Assembly: GCA_036496585.1 (NCBI GenBank)
Contig: DASXLB010000022.1
Location: 62,001 to 126,000 of the forward strand
From: Vicinamibacterales bacterium
GTDB taxonomy: Bacteria; Acidobacteriota; Vicinamibacteria; Vicinamibacterales; 2-12-FULL-66-21
DNA: 64,000 nt
Reading direction: 5' to 3'
Below the pieces are notes generated by a model. The model made no database searches. It was not told the DNA's origin and saw nothing but the letters and a program-made list of their open reading frames with translations. The position numbers and the translations under genes were made by a program. Shown one piece after another: positions 42,233-50,630 of this stretch; positions within the stretch are counted from its first letter, which is position 1, and the number at the start of each line of letters is the position of its first letter.

Positions 42233-43111
42233 CTACCGAACGATGGTCACGACGAACGCGCCGGAGTTGTCGCTGGCGCCGGCATCGTTGACGCCGAGAT
42301 AGAGGCGGCCGTTCGCCGGCATCGTGATCGGCTGCGAGTTCGAGCCGATCGGGAAGGGCGTTCCGGAGCCGACGCGGCCGATCAGCGCGCCGACGGCGGC
42401 CGCCGGCACAGGCGCTCCGGCGCGGTTTTCGGTGCCGCTGCCGTCAGGGCCGATCATGTCGGTGCTGTTCTGGCGGATGGCCACCTGGCCGGTCGTCGAG
42501 AAGGCGATCCGGGCGCCCTTGCCGACGGTGATGCCCGTGTCGGTCCACGACTGATTTGCGTTGACCTGAATCGCGCCGGCCGGCAGCACCTGACCGGTGG
42601 TCCCGGTCGCCGTCGGCGCCGGGGCCGTGGCGAGCACCGACGCAAACGCCGAGCGCGCCGCGTCGGCGTTCATGTACAGGCGGCTGACGTTGCCCAGGTT
42701 GACGTCCTGGCGTCCGCCCGACGCTGGGTCGATCGTGAGGCTGCTTTCCTTGATCGTGTAGACCTTGCCGTGGATGACGTTGCCGTCGCGCAGCACCAGC
42801 ATGTTGCGCTGGAGCTCGGAGGTAGTGCCGGTCGGCAGCTGGTTGAGTTCGGCTGCGGCGGGATCGCCCGCCCCGAAATCGATCATCGCGATGTTGGAGG
42901 CCGGATAGGCGTGTTCGGTTCCGTTCTCGATCAGGCTGAAGTCGGCGGTGTTGTGGTACACGAGGGTGCCGGTGTGGCGCTCGCCTCCGTTGAGGACGAA
43001 GGTGACCTGGCGGTTGGTGTTGAAGGTCGGCTGCTGCGGTGCGGCGGCCGCGAAGGTCGCTGGCAGGGCCATCGCCGTCGTGAGGAGCGCCGTATGTAGC
43101 ACGCGTCGCAT
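42233..43111 (-). CDS. Exported protein with duplicated beta domain and LecA-like lectin domain
   Basis: A 292-residue protein with signal peptide (MRRVLHTALLTTAMALPATFAAA). Residues about 35-165 hold two similar beta repeats (VTFVLNGGERHTGTLVY... and MLVLRDGNVIHGKVY...), each ending before a Y/I-x-x-I/L pattern, as if duplicated. Residues about 185-292 resemble the PA-IL/LecA galactose-binding lectin: WTDTGITVGKGARIAF, GALIGRVG, and PANGRLYLGVNDAGASDNSGAF with the calcium/sugar-binding Asn-Asp cluster. ATG 43111 with AAGGAGA six bases upstream. Likely periplasmic or surface glycan-binding. Single gene. Confidence 0.78.
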   Translation of the reverse strand: MRRVLHTALLTTAMALPATFAAAAPQQPTFNTNRQVTFVLNGGERHTGTLVYHNTADFSLIENGTEHAYPASNIAMIDFGAGDPAAAELNQLPTGTTSELQRNMLVLRDGNVIHGKVYTIKESSLTIDPASGGRQDVNLGNVSRLYMNADAARSAFASVLATAPAPTATGTTGQVLPAGAIQVNANQSWTDTGITVGKGARIAFSTTGQVAIRQNSTDMIGPDGSGTENRAGAPVPAAAVGALIGRVGSGTPFPIGSNSQPITMPANGRLYLGVNDAGASDNSGAFVVTIVR

Positions 43112-43170
43112 TGGTTGTCTCCTTGCGTTGAACATAACTAAGCTCGACACCAATGGAGCAAGATTCGAGC

Positions 43171-44121
43171 CTACTCGGCCGGACGTCGCGCGGTGTAGTC
43201 GGCTACGTACAGAACAGCCCCCGGCACGGTGCCGAGCACCCCAAGTGCCAGAAACAGCACCGATAACGCGAAAGCCGCCGGGGCGGCAGCGCCGGCGGGC
43301 ACGAACAGATACTTGAAGGCCAGCTGAGCCGTGCCGAGGCCATTGATAGTCACGGGCACCTGGATCAACAGCACGATGATCGGCACGAACGCGCAATATG
43401 CGATCGCCGGGACGGTCAGCCCCAGTGCCACGCCGAGGCAGTACGCCTGCGCGATGCGGATCAGCTGCACCGCGATGGAGAGCACCAGCACCCGGAGGAG
43501 GACGCCGTGGTACTGCGCATAGCGGCGAACCGCCTCTGTGAGTGACGCCGTCACGCGGTGGAGGAGGGGCACCGGCAGCATCCGCGCGAGCGCCACCACT
43601 GCCGCGGCGGCGCGGTCGCTCAGCACGATCGCACCCGACACCGCGCAGCCCGCCATCGTCAGGGCCAGCAGCCACACGACACCCGACGGGACGCCGAGCC
43701 GCGACGCGAACGGCAGCGCCCCGGCGGCGACGATCGCGACCGAGACGATCCCGAGCAGCCGATCCAGCAGCACCGAAGCCGCCGACTCCGCCAGGTGCAC
43801 GTCGTAGCGCGACAGCGCGTAGGCGCGATACGAATCGGCCGCCACGCTCGGCACGAAGTTGCTGACGAACGAGCTGACGAAGAACACGCGGAGCACGGCG
43901 AAGAACGGCGGCCGCGACCCAGGCGTCAGCGCTTCCAGCAGATCGATCCAGCGCAGCGCCATCAGCGTGCGATCGACGAACACGAGCGCGACGGCGCCGG
44001 CGATCCAGCGCAGGTCGGCGCCTCGCGCGGCGCCGATCACGCCGGCCGGGTCCGACGCCCACAACACGTAGGCGGTCAGCCCGACCGCGACAACGAGCCG
44101 GATCGCGCTCCGCAGACTCAC
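43171..44121 (-). CDS. UPF0104/lysylphosphatidylglycerol-synthase-TM-like flippase
   Basis: A 316-residue protein with about eight helices and the conserved landmarks of the MprF-flippase/UPF0104 family: DRTLMALRWIDLLEAL, FFVSSFVSNFVPSVAADSYRAY, SVLLDRLLGI, and QVPVTINGLGTAQLAF. The family moves lipids or lipid-linked intermediates across the inner membrane. The GTG start overlaps the stop of the preceding GT-C-like gene (GTGA). A second family member lies at 49588. Confidence 0.82.
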   Translation of the reverse strand: MSLRSAIRLVVAVGLTAYVLWASDPAGVIGAARGADLRWIAGAVALVFVDRTLMALRWIDLLEALTPGSRPPFFAVLRVFFVSSFVSNFVPSVAADSYRAYALSRYDVHLAESAASVLLDRLLGIVSVAIVAAGALPFASRLGVPSGVVWLLALTMAGCAVSGAIVLSDRAAAAVVALARMLPVPLLHRVTASLTEAVRRYAQYHGVLLRVLVLSIAVQLIRIAQAYCLGVALGLTVPAIAYCAFVPIIVLLIQVPVTINGLGTAQLAFKYLFVPAGAAAPAAFALSVLFLALGVLGTVPGAVLYVADYTARRPAE

Positions 44122-46040
44122 AGTCCCGACGGGACCTCGTAGAGCGTGACGTCCGGGAACCGGTTGATGGGCGTCAACCGCGACAGCACTGCGGCGTTGA
44201 CGTGATCGGCGCTCGTGACGATCACGTGCGTGACGTGATACCGGCGGAGGAGATCGAACGCGGCCGTCGGACTGCCGTCCGCCGAGCTGAAGAAGGCATT
44301 GACGTCGTTCAGGCGCCCGGCGCTTCCGACCGCGTAATACGGATGTCCCCACCCGAGCACCACGCGCCGTTCCGCCAGGATCGCGATGAGCGACGGGCTC
44401 TCCGGATGATCGTGGAGCACCACCGTCTGCTCCGGATCGGTGCCGTGCAGCGTGTTGGCGATCGCGACCTCGCCGCGGCTGATGCTGACGCGCGGCTCGC
44501 GCCGATCGTCGGTCCATTTCAGGGAGAGGAAATGCACGGTCGTCGGCAGCGAGACGAGGATGGAGGCCGCGACCGCCGCAGCGCGCAGCGCGGGCACGCG
44601 AATGCGCAGCAGCGCGGCGGCGGTGAAGATCCACAGCAGGTAAAGGCCGGCCTGATAGAACTGCAGCGTATCGACGTAGGGGTCGGTCGTCAGCACGAAT
44701 GGAATCAGGATGCCGGCCGCAGCGCACCAGCCCGCGACGCTCCAGGCCGTGGCGTCTTCAGGCATCCGGCGCCGCACGGCCCGCCAGACGCCGGGCAGGC
44801 CCAGCCAGCGGACGCCGAGGCCGCCGGCGAAGAACAGGATCGTTGCGGCGATCAGCACGAGGGGGTGGCGCAGTACGGGCGCCGCGGGCGCGACGGCACT
44901 GTCGAGCCATGCCTCGAGATTCAGCTTGAGCAGCATCCTGCGCGGCAGCAGAAACGGATCGATCAGGAACCGCGAGCGCCGATCCTGTTGGGTGGCGATC
45001 GCGTAGACGAACGGCAGCGTGAAGACGGCTGCGAGGACGAGCGTGGCCGCCAGTCTCCGTCCGTCGGCCATCCGCCAGGCGAAGAGCGCCGCCGGCGCCA
45101 GGCCGGCCGCCACCACCATGAACGCAAACGGCTTGAACTGAAAGAGCACCGCCAGCATGGCGGCGCTCAGCACGATCCATCCGATCGACCGGGCCTGCAG
45201 TGCGCGTGTCACGCCGTACAGCGTCCCGAAGAAGACCGGCAGTGTCGGCGTCCAGGTGTTGAAGTGCAGGACTTCCACCGTCGGCGACAGGAAGTTCGTC
45301 GACCAGAGCAGATAATCCCACTCGAACGTGGCGTGCGGCAGCAGCCACGCGGCGAGATAGGAAAAATCGGCTGCGACAAGGGTGAGCAGCACCGCCAGAC
45401 ACGCCACCGCCGACCGGGCCAGGCTGCGGACGTAGACGTACATCGTCAACGCGCCGAGGCACAGGCAGGCCGGCCATGCGTATCGGAAGTACATCGTCAG
45501 CAGTGGTACGCCGGCGAAGCGGCGCACCATGGCAAAGACGAGCTGCGGATAGTAGGCCGCGTTCAGCATGTGCCCTGAATAAAAGGACGCCGCTGGAGGA
45601 ACGGTGTGCGTCGATTCCGCTGCCATGACCGCGTAGTAACTCAGGTCCATGGAGTCGTAGAAGCCGTAGACGGCGATGCCACCGGCGCCGACGGACAGCC
45701 GGTGCGCGAACGCGATCGCGCCGGTCGCGGCGGCGACGGCCACGATGACCCCCGCCGCCCACCAGTCTTCGCGACTGGTGCGCGGGCGCGGGCTCGGACT
45801 GGTCGCGTACGCGGCGGCGGCGCCTGCCAGCGCGAGCAGCGCCGCGGCGACCGGGAACGCGCCCAGCGCGTGCACGAGGCCGAGCGCGACCACGACGAGC
45901 GGCAGCAGCGCCGTTCCGACCGCGAGGAACACGATGGCGCGGCGGAGCGGGTCCAGTTCGCGCGTCAGCCACGCTGCAGCGAGTGCGCCCGGGCCGGCGG
46001 TGAAGAGGAGCCAGGCGAGCAGGAATCTGAGCAGGGGCAA
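44118..46040 (-). CDS. Large polytopic GT-C-like membrane protein
   Basis: A 640-residue protein with roughly thirteen helices and a C-terminal soluble domain (about 510-640; VVLHDHPESPSLIAIL, VVLGWGHPYY). The loop GFYDSMDLSYYAVMAAESTHTVPP after early helices carries D/E residues in the GT-C position, and FNTWTPTLPVFFG suggests a PMT/DUF2298-like fold. TTG 46040 start with no ATG nearby, so the exact N-terminus is less certain. Donor and acceptor unknown. Coupled to a flippase-like gene downstream. Confidence 0.72.
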   Translation of the reverse strand: MPLLRFLLAWLLFTAGPGALAAAWLTRELDPLRRAIVFLAVGTALLPLVVVALGLVHALGAFPVAAALLALAGAAAAYATSPSPRPRTSREDWWAAGVIVAVAAATGAIAFAHRLSVGAGGIAVYGFYDSMDLSYYAVMAAESTHTVPPAASFYSGHMLNAAYYPQLVFAMVRRFAGVPLLTMYFRYAWPACLCLGALTMYVYVRSLARSAVACLAVLLTLVAADFSYLAAWLLPHATFEWDYLLWSTNFLSPTVEVLHFNTWTPTLPVFFGTLYGVTRALQARSIGWIVLSAAMLAVLFQFKPFAFMVVAAGLAPAALFAWRMADGRRLAATLVLAAVFTLPFVYAIATQQDRRSRFLIDPFLLPRRMLLKLNLEAWLDSAVAPAAPVLRHPLVLIAATILFFAGGLGVRWLGLPGVWRAVRRRMPEDATAWSVAGWCAAAGILIPFVLTTDPYVDTLQFYQAGLYLLWIFTAAALLRIRVPALRAAAVAASILVSLPTTVHFLSLKWTDDRREPRVSISRGEVAIANTLHGTDPEQTVVLHDHPESPSLIAILAERRVVLGWGHPYYAVGSAGRLNDVNAFFSSADGSPTAAFDLLRRYHVTHVIVTSADHVNAAVLSRLTPINRFPDVTLYEVPSGL

Positions 46041-46100
46041 CGCGGGACTTATCTTACAAGGAGGGGACCTACAGGAGAGCAGGGAGGGGCGTACGTGAAA

Positions 46101-46128
46101 GAGAGCGCCCGCCTGAACGGGCGCTCTC
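46101..46128 (-). terminator. Rho-independent terminator after the FN3 lipoprotein gene
   Basis: Perfect 11-bp stem GAGAGCGCCCG / CGGGCGCTCTC (46101-46111 and 46118-46128) with a six-base loop; on the minus strand it is followed by TTTCAC. It lies about 20 bases past the stop at 46149. Confidence 0.8.
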
Positions 46129-46148
46129 TGGACAACCCCGTGACGCGC

Positions 46149-47198
46149 CTATCGCTGCGTCATGCGGAAATTGCTGAAGGTGGCGGAATTGACGAAGCTC
46201 TCACCGCGCGGGGTGCACCCGAGTTCGACGCGGTGATTCGGCGGATTGTAGGCGCCGTTGAACCCGTCCTGGAACCACATGTGGCCGTTGACGGTGACCG
46301 AGAATCCGCCAGGGTTCCAGCTGAACACGAAGTGGTAAACGGTGTTCGCGTTCCAGTCCTCGGTGTCGTCGCGGCGCGCTTCATGGTCGCCGGGGTCGTC
46401 TTCGCCGGCGTCGCCGTTACGCCAGATCAGCTTCATGCCGCGATCGGAATCCGACCGCTGCTCGAGGTGCATTTTCCACGGGCTGTTCCGGAACGCGCCG
46501 AAGTCATTCCAGGTGCCGGCGTCTCCCATGGTGAACCACTTGACGTCCTTCTCGAACGAGGCCCCTTCCTCTTTGCCGAAGCCGGTCACGTCGAACTCGG
46601 CCACGCAGTTGTTGCAGGTGGGGATGTCGTAGTCGATGGCGTCGTTCAGCGAGGCGCTCTGCCAGCCCTTGCCGATGATGAAGCGACCGCCGTTCACGAT
46701 CCCGACCGACGTGCCGTCGAGCAGCGGATCGAAGATGTTCGCGCCGTTCTTGAACTTGCCGATCGTCTTGAAGGTCGCGTCAGGCGACCAGGGGGCACTC
46801 TGTCCCTGGTAGGTCGCCTGCACGCGCCAGGTGTAGGTCGTGTTGGGCGAGAGGCCGGCGGGCGAGTAGTTCACGGTCGAGCCCGCCACCGGGCCGACGG
46901 TGGTTTCCGAGACGACGGTCGAACCGCTGCGGACCTGGAAGTGGTACGACAGCGACAGGTCAGTATAGGTACCTTTAGTCGTCGACGCCGTCAGTACAGG
47001 AGGATCGCTCTGCACCTGGCCGCCGCCAGTCGGAGCAACTGTGCCGGGCACTCCGGCTTTGAGAAGGAATCCGTCTGCGGTCGTGGCTGTGCCCGATGCG
47101 GACGACGATGGCGAGGTGGGGTTTTCCGAATTCTTGCTACAGGCGAGACCGAGGGCGAATACGCCTACGGCGCCGCACAGAAATACCGTTCGGTTCAT
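46149..47198 (-). CDS. FN3-containing lipoprotein
   Basis: A 349-residue lipoprotein: ALGLACSKN lipobox, Ser/Thr-rich spacer, a fibronectin-III-like domain (about 65-150; YHFQVRSGSTVVSET, NTTYTWRVQATYQG) and a C-terminal domain (about 165-349) rich in Trp and Asp that looks like a concanavalin-type beta-jelly-roll (SFEKDVKWFTMGDAGTWNDFG, HMWFQDGFNGAYNPPNH). Possibly a surface glycan-binding lipoprotein. ATG 47198; a TGTTACGAT -10-like sequence lies upstream. Divergent from the barrel at 47324. Confidence 0.72.
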   Translation of the reverse strand: MNRTVFLCGAVGVFALGLACSKNSENPTSPSSSASGTATTADGFLLKAGVPGTVAPTGGGQVQSDPPVLTASTTKGTYTDLSLSYHFQVRSGSTVVSETTVGPVAGSTVNYSPAGLSPNTTYTWRVQATYQGQSAPWSPDATFKTIGKFKNGANIFDPLLDGTSVGIVNGGRFIIGKGWQSASLNDAIDYDIPTCNNCVAEFDVTGFGKEEGASFEKDVKWFTMGDAGTWNDFGAFRNSPWKMHLEQRSDSDRGMKLIWRNGDAGEDDPGDHEARRDDTEDWNANTVYHFVFSWNPGGFSVTVNGHMWFQDGFNGAYNPPNHRVELGCTPRGESFVNSATFSNFRMTQR

Positions 47199-47323
47199 CA
47201 ATGGCTACTCCGGACTTGAACGCTGAGATTGGTCGTGAAAGGCGGTCATCGTAACACAAAAGTGCACGAAACTACCCGTGTTCGCGTGCTACCATGGCGC
47301 TTCCAACAAGAGGAGACGTGCAT

Positions 47324-48061
47324 TTGAAATCGAAGACGATGCTGAAAACTGGAATGCTGGCCTTGTGCGTGCTCGCGGCGCCTGCTCTTGCACACGCCCA
47401 GACGATGCAGTGGACAAATAAAGGATTCATCAGCGTGAATGGCGGCGGACAGTTCGGATCGCACGACCTGACGACGACCTCCACGTTCGATCAATATGGA
47501 GAGACCGCGACGATCACGACGGCGCAGAAGGTGAAGAGCGGCGGCCTGTTCGACATCGGCGGGGCGTACCGCGTGTGGGGCAACAACCTGCTGGCCGGCG
47601 TCTCGTTCACGCATACGGCCTCGACCGACAGCGTCAACATCACAGGGGCAATTCCGGACCCGCGCTTCTTTGGCTCGCTCCGCAACGTCAGCGCGTCGCA
47701 GGGCGGGGTGAAGCATTCTGAAACCGCCGCGCATTTCGACGCGATTTACATGATCCCGCTCGCCAACAAGATCGACCTCGGCGTTTTCGGAGGCCCGTCG
47801 ATTTTCTGGGTGTCGCAGGACACCGTCGGCAATGTGACGGTCACCGAGCCGACGCCGACGCTCACCGCGACGCTGCAGAACGTCAGCAAGACCGAAGCTG
47901 GCATCAACGTAGGCGCCGATCTGCAGTACGTCGTTCACAAGACGTTCGCCGTCGGCGTGCTCGCGCGCTATACCTGGGCCAACGCGACGATCGAGGGAGC
48001 CGACAAGAAGCTCACGCTCGGTGGCTTCCAACTGGGTGCCGGCGCCCGCGTCCGCTTCTAG
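47324..48061 (+). CDS. Outer-membrane beta-barrel protein
   Basis: A 245-residue barrel. Signal peptide (MKSKTMLKTGMLALCVLAAPALAHAQ), amphipathic strands (FISVNGGGQFGSHDLT, LFDIGGAYRVWGNNLLAGVSFT) and a C-terminal GAGARVRF signature ending in an aromatic. TTG 47324 is preferred with AGGAGA seven bases upstream; ATG 47294 is in frame but would bury the signal peptide behind a 10-residue extension. Ends before a strong terminator at 48131. Function unknown. Confidence 0.8.
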   Translation: MKSKTMLKTGMLALCVLAAPALAHAQTMQWTNKGFISVNGGGQFGSHDLTTTSTFDQYGETATITTAQKVKSGGLFDIGGAYRVWGNNLLAGVSFTHTASTDSVNITGAIPDPRFFGSLRNVSASQGGVKHSETAAHFDAIYMIPLANKIDLGVFGGPSIFWVSQDTVGNVTVTEPTPTLTATLQNVSKTEAGINVGADLQYVVHKTFAVGVLARYTWANATIEGADKKLTLGGFQLGAGARVRF

Positions 48062-48130
48062 CCGACCGCTCGCTCTGCGAGGGTCATCGCCACCCGAAAC
48101 GATCGCAGGCCACGCAGGCCAGACAACGAC

Positions 48131-48165
48131 AAAAGGCCGGCTTCCTTCAGGGGGGCCGGCCTTTT
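48131..48165 (+). terminator. Rho-independent terminator after the beta-barrel gene
   Basis: Perfect 11-bp stem AAAAGGCCGGC / GCCGGCCTTTT (48131-48141 and 48155-48165) with a 13-base loop and a terminal T-run. The A-run on the other side makes it potentially bidirectional. Confidence 0.85.
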
Positions 48166-48290
48166 CTGCTCTCAAGCGGCGGGCCGGCGCCTCGATCGGC
48201 GTCCGGCCGCACGTGTTCAGGCTGCGTTGCCTCGCTCGAGAACCATCGTGATCCGCACGAGACTGTCGCAACCCGGTCTCCCCCGTAGCC

Positions 48291-49454
48291 CTACTTCTTC
48301 GACGGGTCGATCGCCGGCACATAGAGCGATGGATCGACGAATCCGTTGTCGGACCAGCTCGGGCTGTTCGCGCCGCCAGGCCCGACGTCGCCGATCACCT
48401 TGTAGATGTGGCCGTCGGGATAACAGATGCGCCCGGCCGAGAAGATGTTCCCCTGCCAGGGGACGATATTCTCGCCGCCCGTCTTGACCAGCAGGCCGGC
48501 GCCCCCGGCGCGAAGCGCCCACGCGACGCGCTTGGTCACCTCGAACGCGCCGAATTCGTCGGTCGGCTTCGGCTGCGTCGCCCAGATGCACTCCACCAGC
48601 TTCTGGCGGTCGCCGTTGACGAGCGCGTCGCAGCTGGCGGTGCTGCCGCCTCCACTGCCACCGCCACCGCCGCCGCCACCACCACCAGGAGGAGGCGCGG
48701 GCGCCGCCGGTGTCACGAACGTTTGCGTCACGCTCCAGCCGCTGGTCGTTTCGCTGTCGGCCGCACGGACCCGCCAGAAGAAGGTCGTGGCATTGGCGAG
48801 CGGCGTGCTATTGAACGTCGTCTGGCCGCTGCCTTCGTTGACGACGCCGGCGGCGAGCAGACGCCCAAACGCCTGGTCGCCCGCGACCTGGAACTCGTAC
48901 GACAGATAGCCGACCGGCCCCACGGTCGCTGCGTTCCCCGCGACGAGTGTCGGAGTGGTGGATGCCGCCGGAGCGTTGTTGATCGGCGACACCGGCGTCG
49001 GCGCGTTCACGACCGCGTGCGGGTAGATAGCGAATGCGGAGCTCACGATCGCGCCGCTGTTCGCGCCATCGTCGGCCCACGCCCGCCAGTAGTACGACTG
49101 GCCGATGGCCAGCTTGTCGAGGGTGACCGAGGTCTTGTTGCTGGCGCCGGGCGGCACTTTCGATCGCGAGAAGACCTTGGTGTTGAAACCGGCGTCGGTT
49201 GCCACCTCGAAGGTGTAGGTCAACGCCCGTTCCCCGTTGGTCGTGGCGTTTTGAATCACCAGTTGGATCGGTTGTTCCGATTCCTTGAACGAGAAGCCCT
49301 GCGCCGGCTGGAGCAGGACAGGAGCAGACACGGTCACGCCGGCGATCGGACCGGCAACGGTCGGAGCGGTCGGTGTGGAGCTTTTTGCGGTCTCGCATGC
49401 GGCTGCCGCAGCCAGCAGCAGAATGCAGGGAAAGAGGTGGAGCTTTGACCTCAT
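48291..49454 (-). CDS. FN3-repeat lipoprotein with poly-Gly linker
   Basis: A 387-residue lipoprotein: ILLLAAAAACETA lipobox, two Ig/FN3-like domains (about 40-140 and 150-245; LTYTFEVATDAGFNTKVF, SYEFQVAGDQAFGRLLAAG and FFWRVRAADSETTSGW), a run of some ten Gly, then a C-terminal region with paired Cys (CDALVNGDRQKLVECIW) and RICYPDGHIYKVIGDVG that I do not recognise. ATG 49454 with GAGG eight bases before. A hairpin (49522-49543) sits in the leader. Function unknown; similar architecture to the lipoprotein at 46149. Confidence 0.72.
   Translation of the reverse strand: MRSKLHLFPCILLLAAAAACETAKSSTPTAPTVAGPIAGVTVSAPVLLQPAQGFSFKESEQPIQLVIQNATTNGERALTYTFEVATDAGFNTKVFSRSKVPPGASNKTSVTLDKLAIGQSYYWRAWADDGANSGAIVSSAFAIYPHAVVNAPTPVSPINNAPAASTTPTLVAGNAATVGPVGYLSYEFQVAGDQAFGRLLAAGVVNEGSGQTTFNSTPLANATTFFWRVRAADSETTSGWSVTQTFVTPAAPAPPPGGGGGGGGGGSGGGSTASCDALVNGDRQKLVECIWATQPKPTDEFGAFEVTKRVAWALRAGGAGLLVKTGGENIVPWQGNIFSAGRICYPDGHIYKVIGDVGPGGANSPSWSDNGFVDPSLYVPAIDPSKK
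48645..48692. repeat. GCC/ACC trinucleotide tract (poly-Gly linker)
   Basis: Run of glycine codons on the minus strand linking the FN3 domains to the C-terminal part of the lipoprotein. Sixteen or so triplets; length change would preserve frame. Confidence 0.65.
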
Positions 49455-49521
49455 GTTGCAACCTCGGCGAACTTGGAACGGACCGACGACGCGGCGCACG
49501 GGCGTGCAAGACCGTGCATGT

Positions 49522-49543
49522 TGGCCTATCGGCGGATAGGCCA
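49522..49543 (-). promoter_or_regulatory. Hairpin in lipoprotein gene leader
   Basis: TGGCCTATC / GATAGGCCA, nine base pairs with a four-base loop (GGCG), 68 bp ahead of ATG 49454. Candidate regulator site, attenuator or RNA element; no known riboswitch consensus recognised in the 133-bp gap. Confidence 0.35.
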
Positions 49544-49587
49544 GTGAGCTTTAGGGGAGCTCGGCCACTGGGAAGCGGCCTGCCGAG

Positions 49588-50568
49588 TTAGGATACCACG
49601 GAGCGGCGGAGGTAGGCCACCCCGCCGCTGAGCGAAAACAGCATCATCAGAGCCGCCCCGACGAACGAGACGAGCAGGGCCGATTCGAGGGGCAGTCCCA
49701 ATCGGGTGAAATAGAACCCGAAGGTGGCTTCACGCACGCCGAACCCGTTGACCGACAACGGGATCATCTGCACCACGAACGAGACCGGCACGATGACGGC
49801 GAGTTCGGTGAACCCGATCGGGATATTCATGCTTCGGGCGATTGCCAGATAAAAACCGACGAGGATGCCCTGGACGAGAATGGCACCCCCAAAGCACTCC
49901 GCGATGGCGGTTGGGGTTTCCTTGAATTTCGTAAGCGCGAAGGTCAGCTTTTCGAGCCGCGCGTCCACCCATTCCTGGTGGAAGACGCGAAGCGGCTGGA
50001 GCAGCCGAGCTACCCGCTCGGGAAACAGCAGCGCTGGCGTGGCGATCATCGCGCCGAGGCCGAACCCCGCCCACAGGATGCCGGGGCCCACCCGTCCGAC
50101 CACCATGTGGTGCATCAGCGTGGCCCCGATCGCCGCCATCAGTGCCAGTCCGAGCAGGCCGAGGCCTCGGTCGATCAGCACGACCGTCGTCGCCAGCGTC
50201 CGCGACCCGATCACTCTCGCAGTGTCGGTGATGCGGATCACGTCGCCGCCGATGTTGCTCGGCAAAAAATTGTTGAAGAACGCCGCAACCAGGAACGACT
50301 GCGCGAGGAAGGAGAAGGGCAGATCGACGTGCTGCGCGCGCAGCAGGATCCGCCAGCGCCAGGTGCTGATGAGGACGACGACGAAGTAGAGCGCGAACGC
50401 CGAGCAGAGGAGCAGCGGCGACGCCGTACGCGCCACGCTCCACAGACGGGACACGTCGACGCGTGAAAAGAGGAGGTAGAGCAAGCCCAGACTGACGACG
50501 GCCTTGATGGCGCTCAGCAGCAGCGATCGAACGCGCGAGTGCCGTGTCGGTTCGGCCGGTACTGTCAT
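49588..50568 (-). CDS. UPF0104/lysylphosphatidylglycerol-synthase-TM-like flippase
   Basis: A 326-residue membrane protein of the UPF0104 family with about eight helices and typical motifs: STWRWRILLRAQ, AFFNNFLPSNIGGDVIRITDTAR, VLIDRGLGLLGL, IPLSVNGFGVREATF. It would translocate a lipid or lipid-linked substrate. Start ATG 50568; GTG 50604 is in frame. Similarity to the family member at 43171 is at motif level only. Divergent from a GT4-containing rightward unit. Confidence 0.82.
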   Translation of the reverse strand: MTVPAEPTRHSRVRSLLLSAIKAVVSLGLLYLLFSRVDVSRLWSVARTASPLLLCSAFALYFVVVLISTWRWRILLRAQHVDLPFSFLAQSFLVAAFFNNFLPSNIGGDVIRITDTARVIGSRTLATTVVLIDRGLGLLGLALMAAIGATLMHHMVVGRVGPGILWAGFGLGAMIATPALLFPERVARLLQPLRVFHQEWVDARLEKLTFALTKFKETPTAIAECFGGAILVQGILVGFYLAIARSMNIPIGFTELAVIVPVSFVVQMIPLSVNGFGVREATFGFYFTRLGLPLESALLVSFVGAALMMLFSLSGGVAYLRRSVVS

Positions 50569-50607
50569 CGATGGCTGGGCACGCGGGACTCGCGAGTCTA
50601 CCACGGA

Positions 50608-50616
50608 TGCTACAAT
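50608..50616 (+). promoter_or_regulatory. Extended -10 promoter of the GT4 operon
   Basis: TGC-TACAAT at 50608-50616 with ATG 50631. A short leader of about seven bases is predicted. Confidence 0.5.
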
Positions 50617-50630
50617 CGCCGGATCACCGC

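Noticed and set aside
49455-49587. Cyclic-di-GMP (GEMM) riboswitch upstream of the FN3 lipoprotein
   Set aside because: Hairpins present but the conserved GEMM core is not recognisable.
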